64,000 bases of DNA from Flavivirga spongiicola (GCF_030540825.1 NZ_JAUOEO010000001.1:593001-657000), one strand, 5' to 3'; positions 26,886-36,628 are shown, counted from the stretch's first letter. Notes: generated by a model not told the origin, from the letters alone. Translations and numbers: made by a program.

Positions 26886-28211
26886 CTAACTTGAAAACAC
26901 TTTTACAAATTCAAACCTTACTAAACCATCTGTATCAATTTTGGTAAGACCCACCTGGTGTAATGTATTAATTAATTCAGGATTCCAAGGTGTTTTTACT
27001 TTTACGTAGTTTTCGGTAAACCCATGAATGTACCCTTCTTTATTTTCACTTTCAAATAATACCGTTCTAGTAGTACCTATTTGACTTTCATAAAAAGCTC
27101 GACGTTTTTTAACCGATAAACCTCGCAGCATTTTACTTCGCTTACCTCTTACATTGTTAGGCACTACCCCATTCATTTCTACAGCTTCTGTATTATCACG
27201 CTCAGAGTATGTAAATACATGTAAATATGAAATATCTAATGCATTCAAAAAATTATAAGTCTCCAAAAAGTGTTCATCTGTTTCTCCAGGAAAACCTACA
27301 ATAACATCTACACCTATGCAAGCATGAGGCATTACTTCTTTTATTTTAGAAACGCGATCTACATACAGTTCGCGCATATAGCGACGTTTCATTTTTTTAA
27401 GTATCTCGTTATTACCAGATTGTAATGGGATATGAAAATGAGGTACGAAAGCTCTTGACTTAGATACTAAATCAATCGTTTCATTTTTTAAAAGGTTAGG
27501 TTCGATAGACGAAATTCTTAATCGTTCAATACCTTCAACATGATCTAATTTGGTAACTAAATCCAAAAAAGTATGTTCGTGCTTTTTGTTACCAAACTCC
27601 CCTTTACCATAATCGCCAATATTAACACCAGTGAGCACAATTTCCTTTATATTTTGCTTAGAAATTTCTTGAGCATTTTTTAAGACATTTCCCATCGTAT
27701 CACTTCGTGAAATACCACGAGCTAACGGTATAGTACAATAGGTACATTTATAGTCACATCCATCTTGAACTTTTAAAAAAGCGCGCGTTCTATCTCCAAT
27801 AGAATAACTCCCTACATAAAAATCGGCTTCTTCTATCTCACAAGAATGTACTTCTCCAAAATCATTTTTAGAAAGATCATTCAGATAGTCTGTTATTTTG
27901 AATTTTTCAGTAGCTCCTAAAACCAAATCAACACCATCTATATCGGCCAATTCTTGAGGTTTTAATTGTGCATAACATCCTACTGCTGCAACAAAAGCAT
28001 CTGAATTTGACTTCTGAGCTTGTTTCACAATCGTTTTAAAACGTTTGTCTGCATTCTCGGTAACCGAACAGGTATTAATCACATAAATATCCGCTTTTTC
28101 AGAAAAATCCACACGGTCAAAACCTTCATCTGTAAAATTTCTGGCAATAGTTGATGTCTCTGAAAAGTTCAGTTTACAACCTAAAGTATAAAATGCGACT
28201 TTTTTATTCAT
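26886..28211 (-). CDS. mtaB: tRNA t6A37 methylthiotransferase MtaB
   Basis: 441 aa. The UPF0004 N-domain has its three cluster cysteines (C12 in TLGCKLN, C48 in NTCSVT, C79 in VGCYAQ), the radical SAM motif is CDYKCTYC (C152, C156, C159), and the end carries the TRAM region. It converts N6-threonylcarbamoyladenosine 37 of tRNAs reading ANN codons to the 2-methylthio form. The GCKLNF and CDYKCTYC forms distinguish it from MiaB. It is monocistronic with a good promoter. Confidence 0.95.
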   Translation of the reverse strand: MNKKVAFYTLGCKLNFSETSTIARNFTDEGFDRVDFSEKADIYVINTCSVTENADKRFKTIVKQAQKSNSDAFVAAVGCYAQLKPQELADIDGVDLVLGATEKFKITDYLNDLSKNDFGEVHSCEIEEADFYVGSYSIGDRTRAFLKVQDGCDYKCTYCTIPLARGISRSDTMGNVLKNAQEISKQNIKEIVLTGVNIGDYGKGEFGNKKHEHTFLDLVTKLDHVEGIERLRISSIEPNLLKNETIDLVSKSRAFVPHFHIPLQSGNNEILKKMKRRYMRELYVDRVSKIKEVMPHACIGVDVIVGFPGETDEHFLETYNFLNALDISYLHVFTYSERDNTEAVEMNGVVPNNVRGKRSKMLRGLSVKKRRAFYESQIGTTRTVLFESENKEGYIHGFTENYVKVKTPWNPELINTLHQVGLTKIDTDGLVRFEFVKVFSS

Positions 28212-28280
28212 TTATTCTTTTTCATTTCCTTTACGATGGAAATGTATTTATATTTACTTGTTTTCTAACTTAAAAGCCTG

Positions 28281-28311
28281 CAAATTTACATAATTGCTAC
28301 AAGTAATACAA
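28281..28311 (-). promoter_or_regulatory. Promoter of mtaB
   Basis: On the minus strand, TTG (28311-28309), a 20-nt spacer and TAAATTTG (28288-28281) fit the Bacteroidota consensus, about 69 nt before the mtaB ATG. Confidence 0.65.
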
Positions 28312-28348
28312 TCTAAGTGCGAAGACTTGAACTAATCTACAATAACAA

Positions 28349-29506
28349 ATGACAAGAGCAGAAGCGAGAATTAAAGAAGTGGTTACTTTTTTTGAAAACA
28401 AAGACACTTTTTTAGGGTATCGAAAACTTATGGACTGTGCTATAGATACTCAAAACTTAGATATTTACAATGAGGTTATAGAACTCACCGATTGGAAAGA
28501 AAAATTCCCGGATGAAGAAGATGAACTCATAAAAAGAAGTCTTCAGACTCTAAATAAAATTGCTAAAATCTCCATTGAAGATTATAACACTAAAAAAACC
28601 GTTGTAACTGGTTCAAATATTATTAAAAGTTATGGCAATAATCGCTTTACATTGGGCCCTGTTTCTATTAATATTCATAAAGGTGATGTTTATGGATTAG
28701 TTGGAGAAAATGGAAATGGCAAAACAACATTATTAAGAATTCTAGCTAAAGAACTGAAACACAACGAAGGGAGTTTAGAATTTAATTTTGATAAGGGATT
28801 TAATAATGACTATGATTTACGTTCGAATTTGGTATATATTCCACAACGAACTCAAAAATGGTACGGTAGTCTTAAAGATAATTTAAAATTCGTTTTATCA
28901 AATTATGGTATGAGTCCCAAGGAAAATGAAACGAGAGTTTTAATGATGATTGCTCGTTTTGGCTTATGGAATTATAAACATTTAAAATGGAACGAATTAT
29001 CTTCCGGATATAAAATGCGTTTTGAATTAGCTAGAACGTTATTAAGACAACCTGAATTATTACTTTTAGATGAACCACTAGCTAATCTGGATGTACTAGC
29101 CCAGCAGGTTATTTTAGAAGATTTAAAATCTATTTGTAATTCTATAAATAACCCTATCGCATTAATATTGAGTTCCCAGCAATTGTATGAAGTAGAAAAA
29201 GTATCTGATAAGGTCATATATCTTAAAAACGGCAGACATAAAGAGCATGAAGATAAAGAAGCCATTACAAATACTAAAAGTCATTTAATAGTAGAAATTG
29301 ATTGTCATTGTGAAAGAGATAAACTCAAACAAATTTTTGCTGATTTAAGCCTTGAAAAGTTAATCTATAATGGAGGTGTCTTTGTTGCTTATTTCCCTAA
29401 TGAGATAGCTTTCCCATTAGTTCTTGAAACTTTAGGAAAGCACAAAATAGATGTTATATATACGCGTAACATAACAAAATCCACAAGACGTTTCTTTGTT
29501 TCTTAA
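28349..29506 (+). CDS. ABC transporter ATP-binding protein with N-terminal extension
   Basis: 385 aa. A helical extension of about 80 residues (ARIKEVVTFFENKDTFLGY...) precedes a full nucleotide-binding domain: Walker A GENGNGKTT (about residues 119-127), a signature SSGYKMRFELAR in place of LSGGQ, Walker B LLLLDEPLANLD, and an H-loop region with Gln (SSQQLYEVEKV). A ~80-residue C-terminal domain follows. The replaced signature and H-loop are unusual but occur in ABC-2-type cassettes. The gene is followed after 10 nt by a large membrane protein, the probable permease. Confidence 0.82.
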   Translation: MTRAEARIKEVVTFFENKDTFLGYRKLMDCAIDTQNLDIYNEVIELTDWKEKFPDEEDELIKRSLQTLNKIAKISIEDYNTKKTVVTGSNIIKSYGNNRFTLGPVSINIHKGDVYGLVGENGNGKTTLLRILAKELKHNEGSLEFNFDKGFNNDYDLRSNLVYIPQRTQKWYGSLKDNLKFVLSNYGMSPKENETRVLMMIARFGLWNYKHLKWNELSSGYKMRFELARTLLRQPELLLLDEPLANLDVLAQQVILEDLKSICNSINNPIALILSSQQLYEVEKVSDKVIYLKNGRHKEHEDKEAITNTKSHLIVEIDCHCERDKLKQIFADLSLEKLIYNGGVFVAYFPNEIAFPLVLETLGKHKIDVIYTRNITKSTRRFFVS

Positions 29507-29516
29507 AGCCAAATCA

Positions 29517-31277
29517 ATGAAAAAATTCATATATAAAACCAATCAATATTTACTAGAAAATCACCCAATAATTTGGAATACAAAATTATTTTGGGTCGCA
29601 TCAGCCTCACTAATTTTACATATTTTATTCTTTATTTTTGGGCTCTTAGCCATCACTAATCCTGAAATCTTACATGAATATGGAGCTAAATCTATTTTCT
29701 TTGAGAATGGCACCATCTTTATAAGTATTATTTTATCGATCTTAATACTTGTTATCTGGCTTATTTTTCTATTTAAGAATAATGCTTTTAAAAACTTTTA
29801 TCCAACATCAAAACTAAAATTATTTAAACAATTTTTAATTTATTTAATAATAACTTTCTTATCTACAACATTTTATATTTCATATAACTTTGGGGTTAAG
29901 TCTTATATCTCATTCAAATATGATGATAAGAGCATAGAAAAAGAAATTGCAGTATCCAATGCTGCTGCATTATTTTTTTCAAAAAGCATTGAGGATTATA
30001 CAATTAATCAGCGGAGATACCCACATCCATTCAACACATTGTATTGTGAAACTTATGAAGGATCAGATAGGGACAACGATCGTTTATACTTAAGTTTCTT
30101 AGATTATAAATATAGATTTTACACACTCTACAAAAAGGAAGGAGCATTATATCAAGAATTATCAGATTCAACCTATAGAGGGTTTGTATTTTACAAAACA
30201 AAAGATACGATTAGGACTTACTTTTATAAAGATTCTATTTTTGATGCTTCAAGTTTTGTACAAACTACCAATCCCAACTATTTCAATTATTCAAAAATAT
30301 TCTATCTATCAAAAAAGGAGAGGTTGAAATATGATAATATCCAATATGGTCACAACGAATATAATGAATATGAATACTATAATTATCAGCAGGATTTTAC
30401 TAAAAACAATGCCCTTTGGAATAAGGCGGGTTACGACCTCTTGAATCGAAATAACTCTGATGAAATTAAACAAATACTGGCTGATTTTTTAATGATTAGT
30501 GATGCATATGAAATTGAACATAACCTAACCACGGGTGACTGGTTTAACATGGTTTATCATCCAAATGACAACTTCGAATTGAAAAAACTAATTAGGGATA
30601 AACCTAAAGGAGAAATACAATTTGAAGCTGTTGAGCCTAAAACTGCAATGGCTGATTTTTATAAAAAGCATATTACAGATTATTATTTAGACACTGATTC
30701 CCTATACAAAGTCTTTGATAATATTGAAGATATAAAAGAAAGTAATCCCTTTTCAGAAAGTATACATTTTTTTATATGGTTTGCTTTCTTTTTTTCTGCT
30801 TTAGTATTTATGTTTAGAAGCACTGGATTAAAACCGTTGCTCTTTACAATTATAAGTATTGGTATATTAGTCGTATTTGTAACGTTACTAACCGTTTTTT
30901 ATACATATGTAAACAAATACAATCAAGAAAACACCCAGTATTTTGCATCGTACTTAACATTTATATTGAGCACTATCATTTTATCTATTCCTATATTCTA
31001 TGCAAAAAGAATAAAAAAACTCATTGTAGCTATTTGTTTAAACATCTCTATTATTGGGTTTGTACTTTATGTTTTTTTAATAATTACAATAATATCTTTA
31101 CATCAATCTGATGCATGTATTAGAAATTATTCCTTCTATACTCATAACAAAGACTGTTTTAATTTATTGAAAAGTATAGGTATATATTGGAGTTATATTC
31201 TATTCATAATAAATTTACTATTTATTTATATTTATTCTGGTGTGATTAAAAAATGGAAAGCTTTACCCGAAGGATAA
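29517..31277 (+). CDS. Large membrane protein, probable ABC permease partner
   Basis: 586 aa from the ATG at 29517, 10 nt after the ATPase; an upstream in-frame start would overlap it. Three N-terminal helices (about 25-50, 65-90, 105-125) are followed by a ~280-residue extracytoplasmic domain rich in Tyr, Asp and Asn, then five C-terminal helices (from about residue 415). The split 3+5 layout around a large outer domain resembles ABC-2 or MacB-like exporters only loosely, and I recognise no family. Pairing with the ATPase is inferred from adjacency. Confidence 0.6.
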   Translation: MKKFIYKTNQYLLENHPIIWNTKLFWVASASLILHILFFIFGLLAITNPEILHEYGAKSIFFENGTIFISIILSILILVIWLIFLFKNNAFKNFYPTSKLKLFKQFLIYLIITFLSTTFYISYNFGVKSYISFKYDDKSIEKEIAVSNAAALFFSKSIEDYTINQRRYPHPFNTLYCETYEGSDRDNDRLYLSFLDYKYRFYTLYKKEGALYQELSDSTYRGFVFYKTKDTIRTYFYKDSIFDASSFVQTTNPNYFNYSKIFYLSKKERLKYDNIQYGHNEYNEYEYYNYQQDFTKNNALWNKAGYDLLNRNNSDEIKQILADFLMISDAYEIEHNLTTGDWFNMVYHPNDNFELKKLIRDKPKGEIQFEAVEPKTAMADFYKKHITDYYLDTDSLYKVFDNIEDIKESNPFSESIHFFIWFAFFFSALVFMFRSTGLKPLLFTIISIGILVVFVTLLTVFYTYVNKYNQENTQYFASYLTFILSTIILSIPIFYAKRIKKLIVAICLNISIIGFVLYVFLIITIISLHQSDACIRNYSFYTHNKDCFNLLKSIGIYWSYILFIINLLFIYIYSGVIKKWKALPEG

Positions 31278-31306
31278 ATTACTAATATTAAACTATTTAC
31301 TTTTAA

Positions 31307-32932
31307 ATGAAACTAGTAAAAACTAATATCAAATACTTAGTATCTTACTCATTTATAACATACGTTACTTTGTTATTAAATTCATGTTCAGATAAAGCAC
31401 AGACAAATAAAGATCATTTAGTTTTTAGATATAATGAATATGCAAACATAAATACCTTAGACCCTGCTTTTTCTAGAACTTTACAGGATAATTCGGTTTG
31501 CAATCAATTATTCAATGGTTTAGTACAATTAGATAGTGATTTGAATATTCTTCCATGTATAGCAAAAAGCTGGGATACATCGGACGATGGATTAACATAC
31601 AAGTTTACATTACGGAATGACGTCTATTTCCACAAGCATGAATTATTTGGAAAGGATTCTACCAGAATAGTTATTGCCGAGGATTTTGAATATAGCCTCC
31701 ATCGTTTAAAAGATGAAAAAATTGCAGCTCCTGGAAGCTGGGTTTTAAATAAGGTAGATGGTTTTGAAGCTATTAATGATACCATTTTTCAGATTACCCT
31801 AAAGCAACCATTCCCTGCCTTTATAGGCTTATTAACCATGAAATATTGTTCGGTTGTCCCAAAAGAAGTTGTTGAACATTATGGCATTGAATTCAGGTCC
31901 CACCCTATTGGTACAGGGCCTTTTAAATTTAAGCGTTGGGAAGAAAACATCAAACTTGTATTTAGAAAAAATCAATATTATTTTGAAAAAGACGAAACTG
32001 GCAAATCATTACCATATTTGGAGGCTGTAGCACTTACTTTCTTACCTGATAAGCAAAGTGAGTTTTTACAATTTGCACAAGGCAATATAGATTTTGTATC
32101 TGGCTTAGACGCATCATATAAAGATGAGCTGTTAACCGCAGATGGACGCTTACGTGATTCCTATGCTGAGACTGTTAATATGATTCGTGGTCCCTATTTA
32201 AATACAGAATATTTGGGGTTCTATTTAGATTCTAAAACTCCTGAAATACAATCTGAATTAATAAGGAAAGCAATTAATTATGGGTTTGATCGAAAAAAAA
32301 TGATGATCTATTTACGTAATGGTATTGGCAATCCTGCCAATGGCGGTTTTATTCCCATGGGCTTGGCTGGTTACAATAAATCCATTGGTTTTTCTTATCA
32401 ACCAGAAAAAGCAAAACAATTGGTAAAGCAGTTTAAAGAAGAAAGCGGTATTGCAAATCCGGAAATCACGTTAGTTACAACAAGCAATTATCTCAGTTTT
32501 TGTGAATTTATACAACGAGAACTTCAGAAAACAGGGTTAGTGATTCATGTTGATGTTATGCCAGAAGCAACTTTAAGATCAGCCAGATCAAATGGGAAGG
32601 TTGATATGTTTAGAAGCTCTTGGATTGCAGATTATCTGGACGCCGAAAACTATTTATCGATATTCTATAGTAAAAACTTTGCGCCTAACGGTTCAAACTA
32701 TTTTCATTTTAAAAACACATTATTAGATAGTTTATACAATAAAGCCTTTACTATTACAGACATTGAAGAAAGAAAACATTTATATACAACTATGGATTCT
32801 CTAGCTATGCAAAACGCCATTATGGTACCTTTATTCTATGATGAAGTCGTTCGTTTTACAAGAAAAAATGTTTCTGGACTTGGTATTAACCCTATTAATT
32901 TACTAGACTTAAGACGGGTTAAAAAGAACTGA
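31307..32932 (+). CDS. ABC-type peptide/nickel substrate-binding lipoprotein (SBP family 5)
   Basis: 541 aa. The lipoprotein signal ends at LLLNSC (C27). The mature protein has the SBP-5 order: INTLDPAF near the start, AKSWDTSDDGLTYKFTLRNDVYFH, the IGTGPFKFKRWE segment and the FDRKKM region. Family members deliver oligopeptides, nickel or glycosides to OppBC-type permeases. Only the preceding ATPase and the atypical membrane protein are nearby, 29 nt upstream, so the transporter is incomplete by Opp standards. Its 3' end overlaps the opposite-strand gene by 14 nt. Confidence 0.88.
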   Translation: MKLVKTNIKYLVSYSFITYVTLLLNSCSDKAQTNKDHLVFRYNEYANINTLDPAFSRTLQDNSVCNQLFNGLVQLDSDLNILPCIAKSWDTSDDGLTYKFTLRNDVYFHKHELFGKDSTRIVIAEDFEYSLHRLKDEKIAAPGSWVLNKVDGFEAINDTIFQITLKQPFPAFIGLLTMKYCSVVPKEVVEHYGIEFRSHPIGTGPFKFKRWEENIKLVFRKNQYYFEKDETGKSLPYLEAVALTFLPDKQSEFLQFAQGNIDFVSGLDASYKDELLTADGRLRDSYAETVNMIRGPYLNTEYLGFYLDSKTPEIQSELIRKAINYGFDRKKMMIYLRNGIGNPANGGFIPMGLAGYNKSIGFSYQPEKAKQLVKQFKEESGIANPEITLVTTSNYLSFCEFIQRELQKTGLVIHVDVMPEATLRSARSNGKVDMFRSSWIADYLDAENYLSIFYSKNFAPNGSNYFHFKNTLLDSLYNKAFTITDIEERKHLYTTMDSLAMQNAIMVPLFYDEVVRFTRKNVSGLGINPINLLDLRRVKKN

Positions 32933-33620
32933 CATCATCCTCTTTTTTACGCTCTTTTACAATTCCAAAAATAATGAGATATACAGCAATACCATAAAAC
33001 AACATAATTAAAATATCTTGCATTGGTAAGTCCATTTTAAACGTTTTTATAGCCATCATACTCTCACAAAGCATATAAAAAATAATCCCAAAAAACACAT
33101 ATAAATAGCTAACTCTATCAACAACATCTTTTCTTATATAACCAAATTGAATAAGTAATAGTGATATAAAAAAGCTAAGTAATGCCGGTACAAAAAAACT
33201 CTTTAAGCTAGTGTAAAGAAAACTCACTATAAAAACTGTGTAAGAAAATATCACTACAGAAAAGGGAATCAGTCTTATAATATTAAAATCTGATCTATGA
33301 GAAAGCCGTAAACTTAAAAAGACTTTTGCTAAAGCGAAAAAAAGTAAACTGGCACTTAAAAAAATAATATTAGTATGTTCGATAACAAGGACATCTCCTA
33401 TTAGAAAGCAAAACAATGCCAAAATTACCCATAGCTTTTTTTTCTTTCTCTTCTCAGTAGTATTAAAATAGTAATAAAAAAACAAAAGTAGTATTAAAGG
33501 TGGTTTGGAGACATATCGATATGGAAAAGAACTAAGATTTAGTTTAACTAAAATATCTATAGTCAATATAACAAAGAAAATTATACTGGTTCTTTTTTCG
33601 TTTTTTAAAATATGTAACAC
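32919..33620 (-). CDS. YhhN/TMEM86-like membrane protein (lysoplasmalogenase family candidate)
   Basis: 233 aa with about 8 membrane helices. YVSKPPLILLLFF, FCFLIGDVLVIEH and FALAKVFLSLRL correspond in order to the conserved K-P-L, GD and H-x-x-Y-like positions of YhhN proteins, and CESMMAIKTF to their late SD/A helix. Family members hydrolyse lysoplasmalogens or are uncharacterised membrane enzymes. The typical Tyr/His of the third motif are replaced, so activity is uncertain. It is convergent with the SBP gene. Confidence 0.5.
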   Translation of the reverse strand: MLHILKNEKRTSIIFFVILTIDILVKLNLSSFPYRYVSKPPLILLLFFYYYFNTTEKRKKKKLWVILALFCFLIGDVLVIEHTNIIFLSASLLFFALAKVFLSLRLSHRSDFNIIRLIPFSVVIFSYTVFIVSFLYTSLKSFFVPALLSFFISLLLIQFGYIRKDVVDRVSYLYVFFGIIFYMLCESMMAIKTFKMDLPMQDILIMLFYGIAVYLIIFGIVKERKKEDDVSSF

Positions 33621-33731
33621 TGTTTATCTTTTAGGGCTATGATAAAAATTTACATACTTTAAAAGCTGTAAACCTTAGCTAATATAGAAAAATAGGATCA
33701 CATTGCCAATTCCCTTCAAATAGAACGAAAT

Positions 33732-34649
33732 TCAATTAGTTTGTATAAAATAATAAATATCATCATCGCCTTTACCCTCTGGACGTTTCGAGGAAAAATA
33801 GCCTGTTTTATTTTCGGCATCAATAATCAAACAAAAATCGTCTTGTTTGCTATTCATTGGCTGTGGTAATTTTTCAGCTTTTTCAAAAGTACCGTCAGCA
33901 TTCATGGTACTTTTATAAATATCGAATCCACCAAAACCATTGGGTCTATTTGACGCAAAATACAATGTGTTATCAGCACTTATAAAAGGAAACATATCTC
34001 GACTATAAGAATTGACTTTACTTCCTAAATTTTTTGGTTCGCTATAAGTATTGTCATCTAGAATATCTACCTTAAAAATATCAGAACCACCTCTTGTAGT
34101 CTCTTTACCTCCTCTAATGTTAGCTGTAAAATATAAAGTTTTTCCATCTTTACTTAAAGCAGGATGCGCATAAGAATATTTAAGTTTACAGAATGGCAAT
34201 ACTTTAAAGTTAGTCCAGCCTAAACCTGTTTTATATTCGCCTACAGTAATATGAAAATTAGCTTCGTTAAAATTACCTTTCGGCATATTTTTTCTAGTAT
34301 AATTGGTAGTTAAATAAATGTGCTTTCCATCTGGAGATATAGTGGCACTTGTAATATGGGATATATTTTGTTTTGGATCTATTTGTACGGGGTTCACATT
34401 AACTATATGGCCTCCTTCTGAAAAATCGCCCTCATAAATGGTCAGTATAGGATTACCTTCAAATCGCTTTAACCTCCCTTTTTTATCTAATAAATATGAA
34501 GTAAAAATAATTCTTGAATCACTAATCTGCATCAAACCAAAATGCGGGTATTCTGTATTAATTTCTACGTTTGTAACACTGTAGTCTTTAGTTTGAGAAA
34601 AACTTATCAGTCCAATTAAAAAGATTATATAATAAAATAACTTTAGCAT
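33732..34649 (-). CDS. Secreted PD40 (WD40-like) beta-propeller protein
   Basis: 305 aa. A signal peptide (LFYYIIFLIGLISFSQT) precedes several PD40-type blades: ISPDGKHIYLTTN, LSKDGKTLYFTANIRGG, ISADNTLYFASNRPNGFGG and the last blade AENKTGYFSSKRPEGKGDDD. The DIFKVDI/DIYKSTM blade edges are the TolB/OmpA-propeller pattern of Bacteroidota. It is presumably periplasmic or exported and binds another protein or glycan. The OmpA domain often fused to such propellers is absent. It is monocistronic. Confidence 0.75.
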   Translation of the reverse strand: MLKLFYYIIFLIGLISFSQTKDYSVTNVEINTEYPHFGLMQISDSRIIFTSYLLDKKGRLKRFEGNPILTIYEGDFSEGGHIVNVNPVQIDPKQNISHITSATISPDGKHIYLTTNYTRKNMPKGNFNEANFHITVGEYKTGLGWTNFKVLPFCKLKYSYAHPALSKDGKTLYFTANIRGGKETTRGGSDIFKVDILDDNTYSEPKNLGSKVNSYSRDMFPFISADNTLYFASNRPNGFGGFDIYKSTMNADGTFEKAEKLPQPMNSKQDDFCLIIDAENKTGYFSSKRPEGKGDDDIYYFIQTN

Positions 34650-34668
34650 AAAAGCAGTGTGCTATAAA

Positions 34669-34702
34669 CAAATATAACCATTTGAATTCAAATCTATTAC
34701 AA
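34669..34702 (-). promoter_or_regulatory. Candidate promoter of the PD40 gene
   Basis: The minus-strand TATATTTG (34676-34669) lies 19 nt before the ATG. A TTG is present 23 nt upstream (34702-34700), at the long end of the allowed spacing. Confidence 0.45.
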
Positions 34703-34912
34703 TTGCTTATTGCGGTACTACTAAATGATATCAAATGGGTTTTAAAATCATGTTAAAATATTTTAGAATATAGCGTTCACAGATGAATAATAAAATCTAA
34801 GCATAGCATAAGGCTACTGTTCTATACCCAGTCAAGCCGAGTACATGTTTATTATGATATATATGCGCGATATAAATGAATTTATTAATGTTATTTTAAA
34901 ATTTGCTAGGTA

Positions 34913-36088
34913 TTATTCCCTTCTGTATCTCTTAGTTTCTTCAAATACATATTCCAAAATAGCTCGATCCTGTTTAGTGAATTCCTCTTTGCGCCTAGAC
35001 ATAACAACATCTGCTACTTCAAATGCTTTCTTAGTTAAATAGGTTGTAAAGCCGCTATTACCACCCCAGCTAAAACTTGGCACAAAATTTCTTGGAAATC
35101 CACTACCAAAAATATTGGCACTTACCCCTACAACTGTTCCTGTATTAAACATTGTATTGATACCACATTTACTGTGGTCGCCCATCATTAGCCCACAAAA
35201 TTGTGACCCTATTTTAGCAAAGCCTTCAGTTTCATAGTTCCATAAACGTACTTCTGCGTAGTTATTTTTTAAATTAGAAGTATTCGTGTCTGCCCCCATG
35301 TTACACCATTCTCCCAAAACAGAATTTCCTAAATAGCCTTCATGACCTTTATTTGAGTTAGCAAACAAAACAGAGTTCTTAATCTCTCCACCAACTTTAC
35401 TATAAGGTCCAACTGTTGTTGGTCCATAAATTTTTGCAGCCATTTTTACTACAGCATGCTCACACAAAGCAAAAGAACCTCGTATGGTGGTTCCTTCCAT
35501 TATTTCAGTATTTTCTCCAATATAAATAGGACCTGTACTGGCGTTAAGCGTCACGAACTCCAATGTAGCTCCTTCCTCTATAAAAATATTTTCTGGAGCT
35601 ATAATATTATTACTCGATGGTATGGGTTGCGATATTCTATCTTTTGTAATTAAGTTAAAATCTTCCTGAATAGCTTCACCATTTTTAGAAAATATATCCC
35701 AAGTATTTTCAATTTTTATAATACTTTCTCTAAACTCAAATGTTTCAAAACGGTCAAAGTCAATATCGTCCTGTGCTTCTTTAGCAAAAAAGGCAATAAT
35801 AGCTTCGTCCTTAAAAATGGCTTGATTTTCTTTTAAACCCTTTATCATTTCAACCAATTCTAAGTTTGGAAGGCAAGAGGCATTAATCATCACATTTTCT
35901 TCCATTTCTATCATTGGATATTTATCAGACAAGTAGTCTTCTGTAATCGTAGTAGTTGTTGTCTTTAAAAAAGTTTCCCACTTTTCACGAATGGTTAAAA
36001 TTCCAACTCTAATATCTGCTACAGGTCTGGTGAATGTAAATGGTAACAAATTGTTACGAGACGGTCCATCAAAAAGAATGTAATTCAT
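34913..36088 (-). CDS. GlmU-like sugar nucleotidyltransferase / left-handed beta-helix protein
   Basis: 391 aa. The N-terminal MNYILFDGPSRNNLLPFTFTR lacks the LAAGxGTRM loop of true pyrophosphorylases, but the family is annotated GlmU-like in Bacteroidota. The C-terminal half (about 180-370) is a left-handed beta helix of hexapeptide repeats (IFIEEGATLEFV, GENTEIMEGTTI, KVGGEIKNSVLF). It may act on UDP-sugars in envelope synthesis; activity is not proven for this family. The gene is separate from its neighbours and has a -7 element at 36111. Confidence 0.75.
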   Translation of the reverse strand: MNYILFDGPSRNNLLPFTFTRPVADIRVGILTIREKWETFLKTTTTTITEDYLSDKYPMIEMEENVMINASCLPNLELVEMIKGLKENQAIFKDEAIIAFFAKEAQDDIDFDRFETFEFRESIIKIENTWDIFSKNGEAIQEDFNLITKDRISQPIPSSNNIIAPENIFIEEGATLEFVTLNASTGPIYIGENTEIMEGTTIRGSFALCEHAVVKMAAKIYGPTTVGPYSKVGGEIKNSVLFANSNKGHEGYLGNSVLGEWCNMGADTNTSNLKNNYAEVRLWNYETEGFAKIGSQFCGLMMGDHSKCGINTMFNTGTVVGVSANIFGSGFPRNFVPSFSWGGNSGFTTYLTKKAFEVADVVMSRRKEEFTKQDRAILEYVFEETKRYRRE

Positions 36089-36110
36089 TTTTTATTTAAT
36101 TTCTAAGCGC

Positions 36111-36118
36111 CAAATATA
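36111..36118 (-). promoter_or_regulatory. Candidate -7 element of the GlmU-like gene
   Basis: The minus-strand TATATTTG is 22 nt before the ATG. No TTG at standard spacing was seen. Confidence 0.4.
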
Positions 36119-36203
36119 GACAATAGAACCTGCATTTATAGCGCATTTTACCAATTAAAATGGCAGGTCGTCGTTGTGTTCGAGAACACTAAAATAAAGA
36201 CAT

Positions 36204-36236
36204 AAAAAAAAGCCTTTCAGGATTCTGAAAGGCTTT
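36204..36236 (-). terminator. Intrinsic terminator of rpmE2
   Basis: A perfect 12-bp stem AAAGCCTTTCAG/CTGAAAGGCTTT (36209-36220 and 36225-36236) with a GATT loop is followed on the minus strand by U residues, about 20 nt past the rpmE2 stop. Confidence 0.92.
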
Positions 36237-36256
36237 AAATTATATTTAAGCTAATC

Positions 36257-36508
36257 TTATTTCTTAAATTTAGCGTATTTAGTTTTGAATTTATCAATAC
36301 GACCAGCAGTATCTACTAGTTTAGATTTACCAGTGTAATATGGGTGTGATGTTCTTGATATCTCCATTTTAACAAGTGGATACTCAACACCATCAACCTC
36401 TATTGTTTCATTAGTATCTGCTGTAGATTTCGTTAAAAACACATCATCATTAGACATATCTTTAAATGCTACTAATCTATAATTTTCTGGATGTATACCT
36501 TTTCTCAT
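36257..36508 (-). CDS. rpmE2: 50S ribosomal protein L31 type B
   Basis: 83 aa. The start [18 protein letters not shown] and the central [13 protein letters not shown] segment identify the zinc-free type B L31, which lacks the CxxC zinc ligands of type A. It belongs to the large ribosomal subunit and can replace the zinc form. It has its own promoter with the same architecture as rpmH and a strong terminator. Confidence 0.96.
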   Translation of the reverse strand: MRKGIHPENYRLVAFKDMSNDDVFLTKSTADTNETIEVDGVEYPLVKMEISRTSHPYYTGKSKLVDTAGRIDKFKTKYAKFKK

Positions 36509-36545
36509 CGCTAAGTGCTTTTTATTCTTTACAATTTTGGAGCTG

Positions 36546-36575
36546 CAAATTTAAGTATTTTTTATAAATGGACAA
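36546..36575 (-). promoter_or_regulatory. Promoter of rpmE2
   Basis: On the minus strand, TTG (36575-36573), a 19-nt spacer and TAAATTTG (36553-36546) match the Bacteroidota consensus, with the same spacing as the rpmH promoter. Confidence 0.8.
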
Positions 36576-36620
36576 TATTTTTTATTGTTTTTTATTTCAA
36601 CCTCTTGTGTAACGTTTTAT

Positions 36621-36628
36621 TATATTTG
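36621..36628 (+). promoter_or_regulatory. Candidate -7 element of the DUF4199 gene
   Basis: TATATTTG is 38 nt before the ATG at 36667. A TTG at 36605 has only a 13-nt spacer. Confidence 0.42.

Noticed and set aside
34650..34912. Small plus-strand ORF before the GlmU-like gene's 3' end
   Set aside because: It overlaps the real minus-strand gene, lacks a promoter element and has no recognisable features.
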